Assembly (NCBI GenBank): GCA_023386365.1
Contig: JAEWJX010000021.1
Location: 1-64,000 of the forward strand
DNA: 64,000 nucleotides
Direction of reading: 5' to 3'
Source of the DNA: Actinomycetes bacterium
GTDB taxonomy: Bacteria; Actinomycetota; Actinomycetes; Actinomycetales; Microbacteriaceae
In this document: positions 45,566 through 54,282 of the stretch, piece after piece
Layout: each line of letters starts with the position of its first letter
Position numbering within the stretch: position 1 is the stretch's first letter
Notes under the pieces: generated by a model
The model's database searches: none
The model's input: the letters and a program-made list of their open reading frames with translations, nothing else
Told to the model about the DNA's origin: nothing
Translations under genes and position numbers: made by a program

Positions 45566-46858
45566 ATGTCCTCGCTCCTGCTCTGCTCCACCCCCATCCA
45601 CGGGCACGTCACCCCCCTGCTCGCCGTCGCCCGCCACCTCGTCGCCCGCGGGCACCGCGTGCGCTTCCTCACCGGGAGCCGCTACCGCGCCGCCGTCGAA
45701 GCGACCGGCGCCGAATGGCTCGGCCTCCCGGGCGAAGCCGACTACGACGACACCGACATGAACGCCTCCTTCCCCGGGCGCGTCGGCCGCAAAGGCCCCG
45801 ACGGCATCCGCTGGGACATGCGCGAGATCTTCCTGAAGCCGGCCCCCGCCCAGCTCGCCGCCGTCGATGCGGCCATCGCCGCCGAACCCGTCGACGCCGT
45901 CATCGCCGAGACGATGTTCGTCGGCTCGCTGCTCTTCCTCGTGCGCGAAGGACCGCGACCCCCGCTCGTCACCCTCGGCATCGTGCCGCTCGGGGTCCGC
46001 AGCCGCGACACGGCGCCGTTCGGGCTCGGCGTGCTCCCGATGCCCGGCCCGATGGGGCGACTCCGCAACTCGATCCTCGGATTCGTCGCCGGCAACATCA
46101 TCTTCGGACCGGTGCAGAAGGATGCGGTCGCCATCGCGAAGGAGGCGACCGGCGCCGACCTGACCGTCCCGTTCCTCGAGACCTCGGCGCTCGCCGACGC
46201 GCTCGTGCAGTTCACCGTGCCCTCGTTCGAGTACCCGCGCAGCGACCTCCCCGGTCACGTGCACTTCGTGGGCCCCGTATCCCGCACCACCGCATCCAGC
46301 ATCCCCCTGCCGGAGTGGTGGGACGACCTCGACCAGGGCAAGCCGATCGTGCACGTCACCCAGGGAACGGTGGCGAACGCCGACTTCGCCGAACTCATCG
46401 ACCCGACCATCGAGGCGCTCCAAGACGACGACGTGCTCGTGGTCGTCAGCACCGGCGGGCGTCCGATCCCCGTGCGCGACTACCCGGCCAACGTGCGCAT
46501 CGCGCCGTACATCCCGTACGACAAGTTGCTGCCCCGCACCGACGTCTACGTGACGAACGGCGGGTACGGCGGCGTGCACTACGCGATGGAGCACGGCGTG
46601 CCGATCGTCGTCGCCGGCCAGACCGAGGACAAGGTCGAGGTCAGTGCGCGCGTCGACTGGACGGGCGTCGGCATCAACCTGCGCAGCAACCGGCCCACCG
46701 CGGCCGAGGTGCGCGCGGCCGTACGCCGGGTGCTCTCTGAACCCTCGTTCCGCCAGCACAGCGCCGCCATCGGCCGCGACATCGTCGCGTCCCCCGGGCT
46801 CGACGGGCTCGAAGTCGTGCTCGAGCAGGTGATCGCGCGCGGCGCCACAGCCCGCTGA
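45566..46858 (+). CDS. MGT-type (GT1/UGT-like) glycosyltransferase
   Basis: A 430-residue GT-B enzyme. N-terminal LCSTPIHGHVTPLLAVARHL and C-terminal donor-site VTNGGYGGVHYAMEHGVPIV (a UGT signature) are both present, so it should transfer a sugar from a nucleotide donor to a small hydrophobic acceptor. A following FAD oxidoreductase 70 nt downstream and the divergent TetR suggest a small detoxification or tailoring unit; the acceptor is unknown. Confidence 0.9.
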   Translation: MSSLLLCSTPIHGHVTPLLAVARHLVARGHRVRFLTGSRYRAAVEATGAEWLGLPGEADYDDTDMNASFPGRVGRKGPDGIRWDMREIFLKPAPAQLAAVDAAIAAEPVDAVIAETMFVGSLLFLVREGPRPPLVTLGIVPLGVRSRDTAPFGLGVLPMPGPMGRLRNSILGFVAGNIIFGPVQKDAVAIAKEATGADLTVPFLETSALADALVQFTVPSFEYPRSDLPGHVHFVGPVSRTTASSIPLPEWWDDLDQGKPIVHVTQGTVANADFAELIDPTIEALQDDDVLVVVSTGGRPIPVRDYPANVRIAPYIPYDKLLPRTDVYVTNGGYGGVHYAMEHGVPIVVAGQTEDKVEVSARVDWTGVGINLRSNRPTAAEVRAAVRRVLSEPSFRQHSAAIGRDIVASPGLDGLEVVLEQVIARGATAR

Positions 46859-46928
46859 CCCGCCGGCCCGCCCATCCGCTGCGCGAGCCGCATCCCCCAC
46901 CACATCCACCACTCCGCGAGGAACCACC

Positions 46929-48293
46929 ATGACCATCGACACCACCCGCCCGTCCGTACTGCCCGAGGCCGAACAGCTGCGCGCCCGACTCGTCGGGGCG
47001 CTCGTGCTGCCCGGCGAGCCGGACTGGCTGCTCGCCGCCACCCCCTGGAACGTCAGCGTGCGCGCCGAGCCGCTCGCGGTCGTGCTCGCGGCGAACGCGA
47101 GCGACGTGACGGCCGCGGTCGTGCACGCCGCCTCCCACGGCATCCGGGTGGCGTTGATCGGGCCCGGCCACGGCGCATCGGATGCGATCGCCGGCACCCT
47201 GCTGATCCGCACCGGTGGCCTGCGACGCATCGAGATCTCGAACGCCACCCGCACCGCCATCGTCGGCGCGGGCGTCTCGTGGGGCGAACTGCAGGCCGCG
47301 CTCGCGGGAACCGGCCTGACCGGCCTCGTCGGCTCCAGCCCGTCGGTGTCGGTGGTCGGCCTGCTGCTGCAGGGCGGCTATTCGTGGTTCTCTCGTGCGT
47401 TCGGCGCGGCGGCCGGCTCGCTGCGGGCGGCCGAGATCGTCGACGCCCACGGCGAGCGCCGTTGGGTCGACGACGTGACCGACGCGGAGCTCATGTGGGC
47501 GCTGCGTGGCGGCGGCGGACGGTTCGTGGCGGTCACGGCCGTCGAGATCGACCTCTTCCCGGTGGAGGCGCTCGCCGGGGGCCGCCTCGTGTTCCCGATC
47601 GAGGATGCCGCCCCCGTAGTGGGTGCCTTCGCGGAGGTCACGCGCGACGCACCCCACGAGGTGTCGCTGTGGGTGAGCTCCCTGCACTTCCCGCCGCTGC
47701 CGGAGCTGCCCGATGAGGTTCGCGGCCGGTCGTTCGTCGTCGTCGACGCGGTGGGGATCACCGGGGTCGCGGCGCTCGAGGCGCTGCTGGCCCCCATCCG
47801 CGCGGTGGGCACCGTGCTGCGTGACACGGTGGCGGAGCGCGGCCCGGAGCAGATCGCCGAGATCTGCGAGGAGCCGGTCGACCCGACGCCCGCCGCCCAG
47901 CGGGGGTACGCCCTGTCGGGGCTGCCGGATGACGCGGTCGCCGCGTTCCTTGCGGTCGCGACCGCGCCGGGCCCGTTCATGTCGATGCAGCTGCGTCACC
48001 TCGCGGGCGCCCCGACGCTGCGACCGGGATTCGCGACCGCGGTGCAGGCCGAGTACGTGGTGAACGCGCTGGCGATCGTGCCGGTGCCGCCGGCCGAGGA
48101 GGCGGCCCGCGCCGCCATGGACGCCCTGGCCGCCGCCCTCGCCCCGTGGGATGCGGGTGCGGTGGTGCCGAGCTTCGTCGCCACCTGGCGCTCACTGGCT
48201 GATGCGGCCGACCCGGAGCAGCTCGCGCGTCTCGGCGCGGTGCGCTCGCGCGTCAACCCCGGCGGCGTCTTCGTGGCGCCGCTCGAGGTCTGA
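46929..48293 (+). CDS. FAD-binding (berberine-bridge/PCMH-type) oxidoreductase
   Basis: A 454-residue flavoprotein with FAD-binding PCMH segments: LIGPGHGASDAIAGTLLIRT and GLTGLVGSSPSVSVVGLLLQ. The His that normally carries FAD may be GHG (about residue 80), but the second, cysteinyl, anchor motif is not evident, so the flavin is likely single-linked or non-covalent. Likely modifies the same small molecule as the glycosyltransferase before it. A good ribosome site (GCGAGGA) precedes the ATG. Confidence 0.85.
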   Translation: MTIDTTRPSVLPEAEQLRARLVGALVLPGEPDWLLAATPWNVSVRAEPLAVVLAANASDVTAAVVHAASHGIRVALIGPGHGASDAIAGTLLIRTGGLRRIEISNATRTAIVGAGVSWGELQAALAGTGLTGLVGSSPSVSVVGLLLQGGYSWFSRAFGAAAGSLRAAEIVDAHGERRWVDDVTDAELMWALRGGGGRFVAVTAVEIDLFPVEALAGGRLVFPIEDAAPVVGAFAEVTRDAPHEVSLWVSSLHFPPLPELPDEVRGRSFVVVDAVGITGVAALEALLAPIRAVGTVLRDTVAERGPEQIAEICEEPVDPTPAAQRGYALSGLPDDAVAAFLAVATAPGPFMSMQLRHLAGAPTLRPGFATAVQAEYVVNALAIVPVPPAEEAARAAMDALAAALAPWDAGAVVPSFVATWRSLADAADPEQLARLGAVRSRVNPGGVFVAPLEV

Positions 48294-48346
48294 CGCCTCT
48301 CAGACTCCTGGCGGCGGGGTGGCGGACAACTCCCGCCGCCAGGACC

Positions 48347-48676
48347 TCACTCTGCGGTGTGCGCCCGGTTCTGCACCCGGCGGATCACGGCGGCGAGCGC
48401 GATGAGCGTCACCAGCCCGCCGACGAGCACCAGCACGATCACCGTCCAGTCGAACGGGTTCAGGCCGAGCAGGGTGGCGAGCGCCTCCTCCCGCCGCTCC
48501 GAGCTGGTGCCGATCCACAGCACCCACCCGCCGACGGCCGCCAGCAGCAGCCCCCAGATGACGGCGCCGGTGCGGATGCGGGGGCGCGGCAGGCGCTCCG
48601 TGTCGGGGGTTTCGGATGCGGCATCCGCGGCCACCTCGGGTGTGGCGGAGGTGTTCGGTGCGGTCTGCTCGGTCAC
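48347..48676 (-). CDS. Small two-helix membrane protein of the PspC set
   Basis: A 109-residue protein: disordered Thr/Ala/Pro-rich N-terminus, then two membrane helices (AVIWGLLLAAVGGWVLWIG; TVIVLVLVGGLVTLIALAAV) and a short charged tail. It starts with GTG overlapping the PspC gene stop (GTGA), so the two are one transcript. Genes like this often sit with PspC sensors; the role is unknown. Confidence 0.78.
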   Translation of the reverse strand: MTEQTAPNTSATPEVAADAASETPDTERLPRPRIRTGAVIWGLLLAAVGGWVLWIGTSSERREEALATLLGLNPFDWTVIVLVLVGGLVTLIALAAVIRRVQNRAHTAE

Positions 48677-50388
48677 GGTGCGACTCCTTCGGTGGGGGCG
48701 GGCGTCGGGATGGGTGTCGGGCCGGGATGCGCCGCGCCGGGGTCGATGCTCACGTAGTCGCCGTCCTCGTTCCACTCGTCGATGGTGTCGGGGGCGGGGG
48801 TGAGGCTCGTGTAGACGCTGCCGTCGTGGTGGGCGTTGACCCACATGCTCAATTGCGGTCCTCCCCACACGTGCAGCACCACATCCGGGGTGCCCGAGCC
48901 CACCTGGAACTCGAGGCGCCCGTCGATGACCCGGTAGGTGGAGGTGCGGGTGCCGTTCATCGCGGCCTCCTGGATCCACACGGATGTGTCGGCGGCGTCC
49001 GTCTCGAACACGACACGCAGCGTGGCTCCCTCCTCCACGTCGACGTTCAGCGAACCCGTGAACTGCCACAGGTCGATGAGGGGCGGTTCGGCGGCGTCGC
49101 GGTTCTGCACATAGAGGGAGGTGTAGCCGGCGAGTTGCCAGTAGCGGCCGCTCTCGACACCGCTGATGCCCCAGTTGGTGCCGAGTGGAATGGCCTGGCG
49201 GTCGGTCGGTAGCGTCACCGCGATGGCGAGCGCGATCACCGACAGGATCGAGAAGAAGGTGAGCGCACCGCTGCGGCGACGCGCCAGCCCGACGATCACG
49301 ATGCCGAGACCGAGCACCGTGACGAGCACGGCGGCGCCGATCATCCACTCCGCGCCGACGGTGTCGGGCGCCTTCGACGCGGCGAACGCGGTGAGCGCCG
49401 CCGCCAGCAGACCGACACCGAGCACCAGGAACACGACCCCGGCGCTCGCGCGGGGCCGTGTGAGCTTGCGGATGCGCGTGCGTTCTCGCGAGATCTCCAT
49501 CGCGATGACCGCCTGGGCGTTCGCTTCCGCCTGACGGCGTTCGCGTTCGCTGCGTTTCTGTTCGGCCGCCCACAGCGCCCGCTGCTGCTGCCACTCGTCC
49601 TGGCTGCGCTTCCAGTCGGCGAGCTCCTCGGCGGAGGCGTCGGCGGGGGGTGCGGGGGGCTCGCCGGGGTCGGCGACCGGGGTCGGGGTGCCCGCGACGG
49701 CTGCTGCGATCGACGCCGTCGCGGCATCCGCATCGCCGGCTGCGTCGGCTGCGTCGGCCGGGAACACGGGCACCGTCTCGGGGCGGTCGTCGGTGGTCGC
49801 CGGGGTGGTCGGAACCTCGGTGGCCGACCGGCGGGCCAGCCACACGACGAGCACGATCACGACGACGAGCACCGCGCCCGTCCACACCGCGCGGCCCACG
49901 CCGCCGAACCAGTCGAGGTTGCTCCAGTAGAGGGCGCCCGCGTACCAGAAGCCCTGCGTGAGGGGGAGGAACGAGACGAGGAAGATCGCGACGATGCCCG
50001 GCAGGGCGCGGGTGACGCGACCGTGGCCGAGCTCCTGCGCGTGGATGAGGCCGTTCTCGTCGGGGAGCAGGAACCACGCCACCGCGTACAGCAGCGCGAC
50101 GGGCGCACCGACCACGGCCAGCACGACCACGATGCCGCGCACGATGAGCGGGTCGATGCCGATGCGTTCGGCGACGCCCGCGCACACGCCGCCCAGCCAT
50201 CCGGCGCGCCGCGGCAGCTGGATGCCGCGCAGCCAGATGAAGAAACCGGATTCGGCGGCCGGGCCGGGCGGCGGGGGCGGCGTGTCGTCGGGGGCGGTGG
50301 TGGTCGCCGTGGTGGGTGCAGCGTGAGCGGCGCCGTCGGGCGTCTCGTCGCCGGTGGGGTCGGTGGATGCGGTGGTGCGTCGGGGCAT
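48673..50388 (-). CDS. PspC domain membrane protein
   Basis: A 571-residue protein. A PspC domain follows a Pro-rich N-terminus (LPRRAGWLGGVCAGVAERIG, IDPLIVRGIVVVLAVVG), then two more membrane helices, a long coiled, charged section (about residues 220-310, SQDEWQQQRALWAAEQKRSE), three further helices and a C-terminal beta-rich domain, probably outside. It is divergent from a PspC-containing kinase and is likely an envelope-stress sensor with it. Confidence 0.88.
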   Translation of the reverse strand: MPRRTTASTDPTGDETPDGAAHAAPTTATTTAPDDTPPPPPGPAAESGFFIWLRGIQLPRRAGWLGGVCAGVAERIGIDPLIVRGIVVVLAVVGAPVALLYAVAWFLLPDENGLIHAQELGHGRVTRALPGIVAIFLVSFLPLTQGFWYAGALYWSNLDWFGGVGRAVWTGAVLVVVIVLVVWLARRSATEVPTTPATTDDRPETVPVFPADAADAAGDADAATASIAAAVAGTPTPVADPGEPPAPPADASAEELADWKRSQDEWQQQRALWAAEQKRSERERRQAEANAQAVIAMEISRERTRIRKLTRPRASAGVVFLVLGVGLLAAALTAFAASKAPDTVGAEWMIGAAVLVTVLGLGIVIVGLARRRSGALTFFSILSVIALAIAVTLPTDRQAIPLGTNWGISGVESGRYWQLAGYTSLYVQNRDAAEPPLIDLWQFTGSLNVDVEEGATLRVVFETDAADTSVWIQEAAMNGTRTSTYRVIDGRLEFQVGSGTPDVVLHVWGGPQLSMWVNAHHDGSVYTSLTPAPDTIDEWNEDGDYVSIDPGAAHPGPTPIPTPAPTEGVAP

Positions 50389-50492
50389 GCATCGATCGTC
50401 GGACGCCGGACGGGCCGCCCTCTATGGGGTGTTCCCCTGATCGTCCCCTGATCCCCGGCGCCGGGGGCGCCGCGGCGTGCTTGGATCGTCGC

Positions 50493-51740
50493 ATGACCGC
50501 CACCGCCGTCCGCCCGCCGCTGCTGCGGCCGCGCGACGTCGTGCTCGGCGGGGTGAGTGCGGCCCTCGCCCGCCACCTCGGCTGGTCGGTCGCCGCCATC
50601 CGTGTCGCGTTCGCGGCCGCCGCGGGAGTGGGCGTGCTGTTCGTCGTCTACGCCACGTGGCTGGAGGGCAACCCGGTGCTCGCCCTCGTCGGTGCCGCCA
50701 TCGTGCTCCTGTACTTGTGGCTGTGGGCGCTCGTCCCCCGCGAACGGGCCACCCCCGACGAGCCGGCCACGCGCCTGGTGCCTGTCGCGGCGGTGCTTCT
50801 GGGGGCGGCGGCGGTGCTCGCGCTCGCTCCCCTCGTCACGTGGGGGATCAACACGCCGCTGCCGATCGGCGCCGTCGAGAGTGCCGCGCTCGCCGTGATC
50901 TCCATCCTCTGGACCGTCGCCGTCGACGCGCGCGACCCGCGCCGCGCCGCATCCGCCCCCCTGGTGCGGGCGCTCGCCGCCGGGCTGCTCATCCTGCTCG
51001 GGTTGGCGCTGCTTCCGAGCTCGTTCATCGCCGCGCGACCCGTGGTCGCGGTGCTGGCGGTGGTGCTGATCCTGCTCGGGGTCGCCGGGTTCCTCGTGCC
51101 GCCGCTGGTCGCCCGCGCGACCGCCCGCAGTGCCGAACGCGCCGCCCTCGCCCGGCAGGAGCAGCGCGCCGAGATCGCCGCCCACCTGCACGACTCGGTG
51201 CTGCAGACGCTCGCCATCATCCAGAACCGCGCCGGCACCGGGTCGGAGATCGCCCGCATCGCCCGCGCCCAGGAGCGCGAGCTGCGCGACTGGCTGTTCG
51301 CCGGCACCGACCCGTTCGCCGGCGACCTCGCCACCGAACTGCGCACCATGTCGCGTGAGCTGGAGCTGGAGCACGCGGTGCGCATCGAGGTGGTGACCGT
51401 CGGAGACGTTGCCGAGCTGGAGTCGGCGGCGCTCGCCGGAGCCGCGCGGGAGGCGCTCGTGAACGCGGCACGGCACGCGGGGGGCGACGTCACCGTGTAC
51501 GCGGAGGCGACCCCGGAGGCGGTCGAGGTGTTCGTGCGCGACCGGGGAGACGGCTTCGATCCGGACGCGATCCCCGCCGGGCGTCTCGGCATCCGCGAGT
51601 CGATCGTGGGCCGGATGGCCCGCGCCGGGGGCACCGCGGTGGTGACCAGTTCACCGGACGGCACCGAGGTGCAGCTGCGGCTGCCGCGGCGGGCGGCCAC
51701 CGCATCCGGCGCCGCCACGAACGAAGGAGCTACCCCGTGA
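50493..51740 (+). CDS. PspC-type sensor histidine kinase
   Basis: A 415-residue kinase: N-terminal PspC-like domain (RPRDVVLGGVSAALARHLGW), about five further helices, HisKA_3 with AHLHDSVLQTLAI (His233) and a HATPase (REALVNAARHAGG, VRDRGDGFDPD). It responds to envelope stress in related bacteria. The ATG lacks a ribosome site and has TTGGAT 6 nt upstream, so leaderless. Its stop overlaps the regulator gene (GTGA). Confidence 0.9.
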   Translation: MTATAVRPPLLRPRDVVLGGVSAALARHLGWSVAAIRVAFAAAAGVGVLFVVYATWLEGNPVLALVGAAIVLLYLWLWALVPRERATPDEPATRLVPVAAVLLGAAAVLALAPLVTWGINTPLPIGAVESAALAVISILWTVAVDARDPRRAASAPLVRALAAGLLILLGLALLPSSFIAARPVVAVLAVVLILLGVAGFLVPPLVARATARSAERAALARQEQRAEIAAHLHDSVLQTLAIIQNRAGTGSEIARIARAQERELRDWLFAGTDPFAGDLATELRTMSRELELEHAVRIEVVTVGDVAELESAALAGAAREALVNAARHAGGDVTVYAEATPEAVEVFVRDRGDGFDPDAIPAGRLGIRESIVGRMARAGGTAVVTSSPDGTEVQLRLPRRAATASGAATNEGATP

Positions 51741-52390
51741 CCCGCGTGCTCATCGTCGACGACCACTCCATCTTCCGCACCGGCCTGCGTGCCGACCTCG
51801 GCGACGCGGTCGAGGTGGTGGGCGAGGCGGGCGACGTGGATGCGGCGGTGCGCGCCGTCGACGAGCTGCGTCCCGAGGTGGTGCTGCTCGACGTGCACCT
51901 GCCCGGTGGGGCGGGTGGCGGCGGCGCTGAGGTGGTGCGCCGGTCGGCTGCGCTGCTCGGCGAGGTGCGATTCCTCGCGCTGTCGGTCTCGGATTCGGCG
52001 GAAGACGTGGTGGGCGTGATCCGTTCCGGGGCGCGCGGCTACATCACGAAGGCGAGCTCGGGGGCGGATGTGGCGGATGCGATCCGCACGGTCGCCGCGG
52101 GGGATGCGGTGTTCTCGCCGCGCCTGGCGGGTTTCGTGCTGGACGCGTTCGGCACGGCCGCGGGTGCGCCGGCGGTCGCGACCCGCGATGACGAACTCGA
52201 CCGGCTGTCGGCGCGCGAGCAGGAGGTGATGCGCCTCATCGCCCGCGGGTACGCCTACAAGGAGGTGGCATCCCACCTGTTCATCTCGATCAAGACGGTG
52301 GAGACGCACGTCTCGTCGGTGCTCCGCAAGCTGCAGCTCTCGTCCCGCCACGAGCTGACCGCCTGGGCCCTCGAGCGCCGCCTCCTCTAG
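51737..52390 (+). CDS. LuxR family response regulator (PspC kinase partner)
   Basis: A 217-residue NarL-type regulator with VDDHSIFRTG, Asp52 (VVLLDVHLPGG) and HTH LSAREQEVMRLIARGYAYKE. The receiver loop has an unusual GGAGGGG insertion after the phosphoacceptor. It is the partner of the kinase just upstream. The final stop lies just before the palindromic element at 52406. Confidence 0.94.
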   Translation: MTRVLIVDDHSIFRTGLRADLGDAVEVVGEAGDVDAAVRAVDELRPEVVLLDVHLPGGAGGGGAEVVRRSAALLGEVRFLALSVSDSAEDVVGVIRSGARGYITKASSGADVADAIRTVAAGDAVFSPRLAGFVLDAFGTAAGAPAVATRDDELDRLSAREQEVMRLIARGYAYKEVASHLFISIKTVETHVSSVLRKLQLSSRHELTAWALERRLL

Positions 52391-52405
52391 TTGCGTCTCC
52401 CGCCC

Positions 52406-52464
52406 GTGAGGGGCCGCAAAGTGCTCGAATCGCGGCGTGTCTTCAGCATTTTGTGTCCCCTCAC
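52406..52464. repeat. Palindromic element, copy A (REP-like)
   Basis: GTGAGGGG (52406-52413) pairs with CCCCTCAC (52457-52464), and further inner bases also pair. Its interior contains GCTCGAATCGCGGCGTGTCT (52423-52442), whose exact reverse complement sits in copy B at 53495-53514. The DUF559 stop codon lies in the right arm. Confidence 0.85.
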
Positions 52465-53372
52465 GGTGGGCGAGTATCGCGGCTCGCGAGAACGCGCCGA
52501 GCCATCGACACGAGCCGCTCCGGATGCCGAAGGTCGTCGTCGTTGACGAAGACGACCTTCCACCCGAGCGACTCGAGCTCCGCCACCCGGGTCATGTCAT
52601 CGCGCCACTGATGCGGGTCCCGATGGTGGTCGCCCTGGTACTCGAATGCCACCATCTCCCGTTCGAACGCCAGATCGATGCGGCGTCGACGGCCGGTCGA
52701 CGGAATCGTCACCCGAAGATTGGTCCTGAAGCCCGAAATGCCAGCGCGCATCAACACCAGCCGAAGGGCGGACTCCTTCGGGCTTTCCGCCCCCGGGTCG
52801 AGCAACGAGAACGCCTCGTGCAGCAGCGCGCGGCTGCGGGGGGCCGGATGCCGTTCGAGCACCGCGCGGAGACGGTGCGCGCTGCTCAGCTGGTTGGCGG
52901 GTCGGATGAGGTGGTCGCCGGCGGCAACCAGCGCGTCGAGATCGAGGAGGGCGCCCGCCTCGCACCATGAGCGTTCGGGTGAGCTGACCCGGAGCCCGTC
53001 CAGGTCGACCACTTCGCCGGCGGTGGGCACGACGACGAACTTGTGTCCGACGACGCCGCGGGAGCGCGGGCCTCGGCGTGGGTTGGGGACGGCAACGTGG
53101 ACGCGGGTGTCGTGTTCCTGCGCAAGGGGGAGGGGGATGCCGTGGAGCTGCGCCGCCGTGACGGAGCAGAAGAACTCGTCGTCGGCCATCCGGGTGGCGT
53201 AGCTGGTGCAGCGTTCGAGGAGCGTGCCGGCGGCGGCGCGTTCGCGGACGCCGTGGAAGGGGCGTGTGAGGTCGGCACCGCGGAGTCGGCCGTAGCCGAA
53301 GCCCGCTGCGACGGCGTCGGAAGTGGAGAAGGCGCGGTCGAGGGGTTCGGGGATGGGGGTCGCGTGGCGCAT
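52461..53372 (-). CDS. DUF559 (Vsr-like endonuclease) domain protein with AbiEi-like N-terminus
   Basis: A 303-residue protein. An N-terminal AbiEi-like/wHTH-looking region (VTAAQLHGIPLPL) precedes a C-terminal DUF559 nuclease-like domain: RRIDLAFEREMVAFEYQGDH, WRDDMTRVAELESLGWKVVF, with Asp and Glu/Gln in positions usual for Vsr-fold nucleases. Start chosen at MRHATPIPEP, with GGAGCG upstream. It is flanked on both sides by inverted copies of the same palindrome, which is not usual for an ordinary gene. Confidence 0.82.
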   Translation of the reverse strand: MRHATPIPEPLDRAFSTSDAVAAGFGYGRLRGADLTRPFHGVRERAAAGTLLERCTSYATRMADDEFFCSVTAAQLHGIPLPLAQEHDTRVHVAVPNPRRGPRSRGVVGHKFVVVPTAGEVVDLDGLRVSSPERSWCEAGALLDLDALVAAGDHLIRPANQLSSAHRLRAVLERHPAPRSRALLHEAFSLLDPGAESPKESALRLVLMRAGISGFRTNLRVTIPSTGRRRRIDLAFEREMVAFEYQGDHHRDPHQWRDDMTRVAELESLGWKVVFVNDDDLRHPERLVSMARRVLASRDTRPP

Positions 53373-53474
53373 CGCTCCACGGTCGTGGCCAGGGTGCGCA
53401 CCGCCGCATCCGGTGGGCCTGGCCTGTGGATGGCGGAGGCGGCGCCGCACTGTGCACAAGCGCACGCCGCCGGG

Positions 53475-53529
53475 GAGGGGTCGCAAAGTGCGCGAGACAC
53501 GCCGCGATTCGAGCGCTTTGCGACCCCTC
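53475..53529. repeat. Palindromic element, copy B (REP-like), inverted relative to copy A
   Basis: A perfect 14-bp stem GAGGGGTCGCAAAG (53475-53488) with CTTTGCGACCCCTC (53516-53529). The interior AGACACGCCGCGATTCGAGC is the exact reverse complement of 20 bases of copy A at 52423-52442. It lies between the DUF559 start and the lysE stop. Confidence 0.88.
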
Positions 53530-53556
53530 GGGCGGGGAACCGCAACTCGAGAGTCC

Positions 53557-54210
53557 CTAGTGGCCCGAGCCGAGGAACAGCGGCAGGGCCACGAGCACGG
53601 CGAGGGTGAGCATCACGACCGAGATCGCGCCGTCGAGGATGCGCCACGCCAGCGGGCGGGCGAACAGTGGCGCCAGGGCGCGGGCCCCGAGGCCGAGGGT
53701 GGTGAACCAGGCGACGCTCGCGACGCCGATGCCCAGCCCGAACAGCCAGCGCGCGTCGCCGTGCGTGTTCGCGATCGACCCGAGGATGGCGATGTCGAGG
53801 TACACGTGCGGGTTCAGCCAGGTGACGGCGAGTGTGGTGGCGACCGCGGTCACCAGCGAGCGGCGGCGCACGGTGGCGCTGTCGTCGGCTTCCGCGTCGA
53901 GCCCCTTCGCGGCGGGGGCGAACGCGCGGCGGGCGGCGAGCACCCCGTACCCGGCGAGGAACAGCGCGCCCCCGATCCGGATCACCGTCAGCAGCCACGG
54001 CACGGAGTCGATCACCCACCCGGTGCCGGCGATCCCGAGCCCGATCAGCACGATGTCGGAGAGGGCGCAGATCGCGACCACCGCGACCACGTGTTCGCGC
54101 CGGATGCCCTGGCGCAGCACGAACGTGTTCTGCGCCCCGATGGCGACGATCATCGAGAAGCCGATGCCGAGCCCGGCGAGGGCGGCGGCGAGGGCTGCGG
54201 ATGTGGTCAC
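53557..54210 (-). CDS. lysE: LysE/ArgO amino acid exporter
   Basis: A 217-residue, six-helix LysE superfamily protein with the family start GLGIGFSMIVAIGAQNTFVL and VTWLNPHVYLD. It exports lysine or arginine. I start at the GTG at 54210, with TAGCGT 7 nt upstream (leaderless). It is divergent from a LysG/ArgP-type regulator, the classic lysE-lysG layout. Confidence 0.93.
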   Translation of the reverse strand: MTTSAALAAALAGLGIGFSMIVAIGAQNTFVLRQGIRREHVVAVVAICALSDIVLIGLGIAGTGWVIDSVPWLLTVIRIGGALFLAGYGVLAARRAFAPAAKGLDAEADDSATVRRRSLVTAVATTLAVTWLNPHVYLDIAILGSIANTHGDARWLFGLGIGVASVAWFTTLGLGARALAPLFARPLAWRILDGAISVVMLTLAVLVALPLFLGSGH

Positions 54211-54282
54211 GGCTTCGACGCTAAGCGCCCACAGCCCGTCAATCCAGTTCAGGATTCTGCACAACCATTAGCATCGCTTCAG

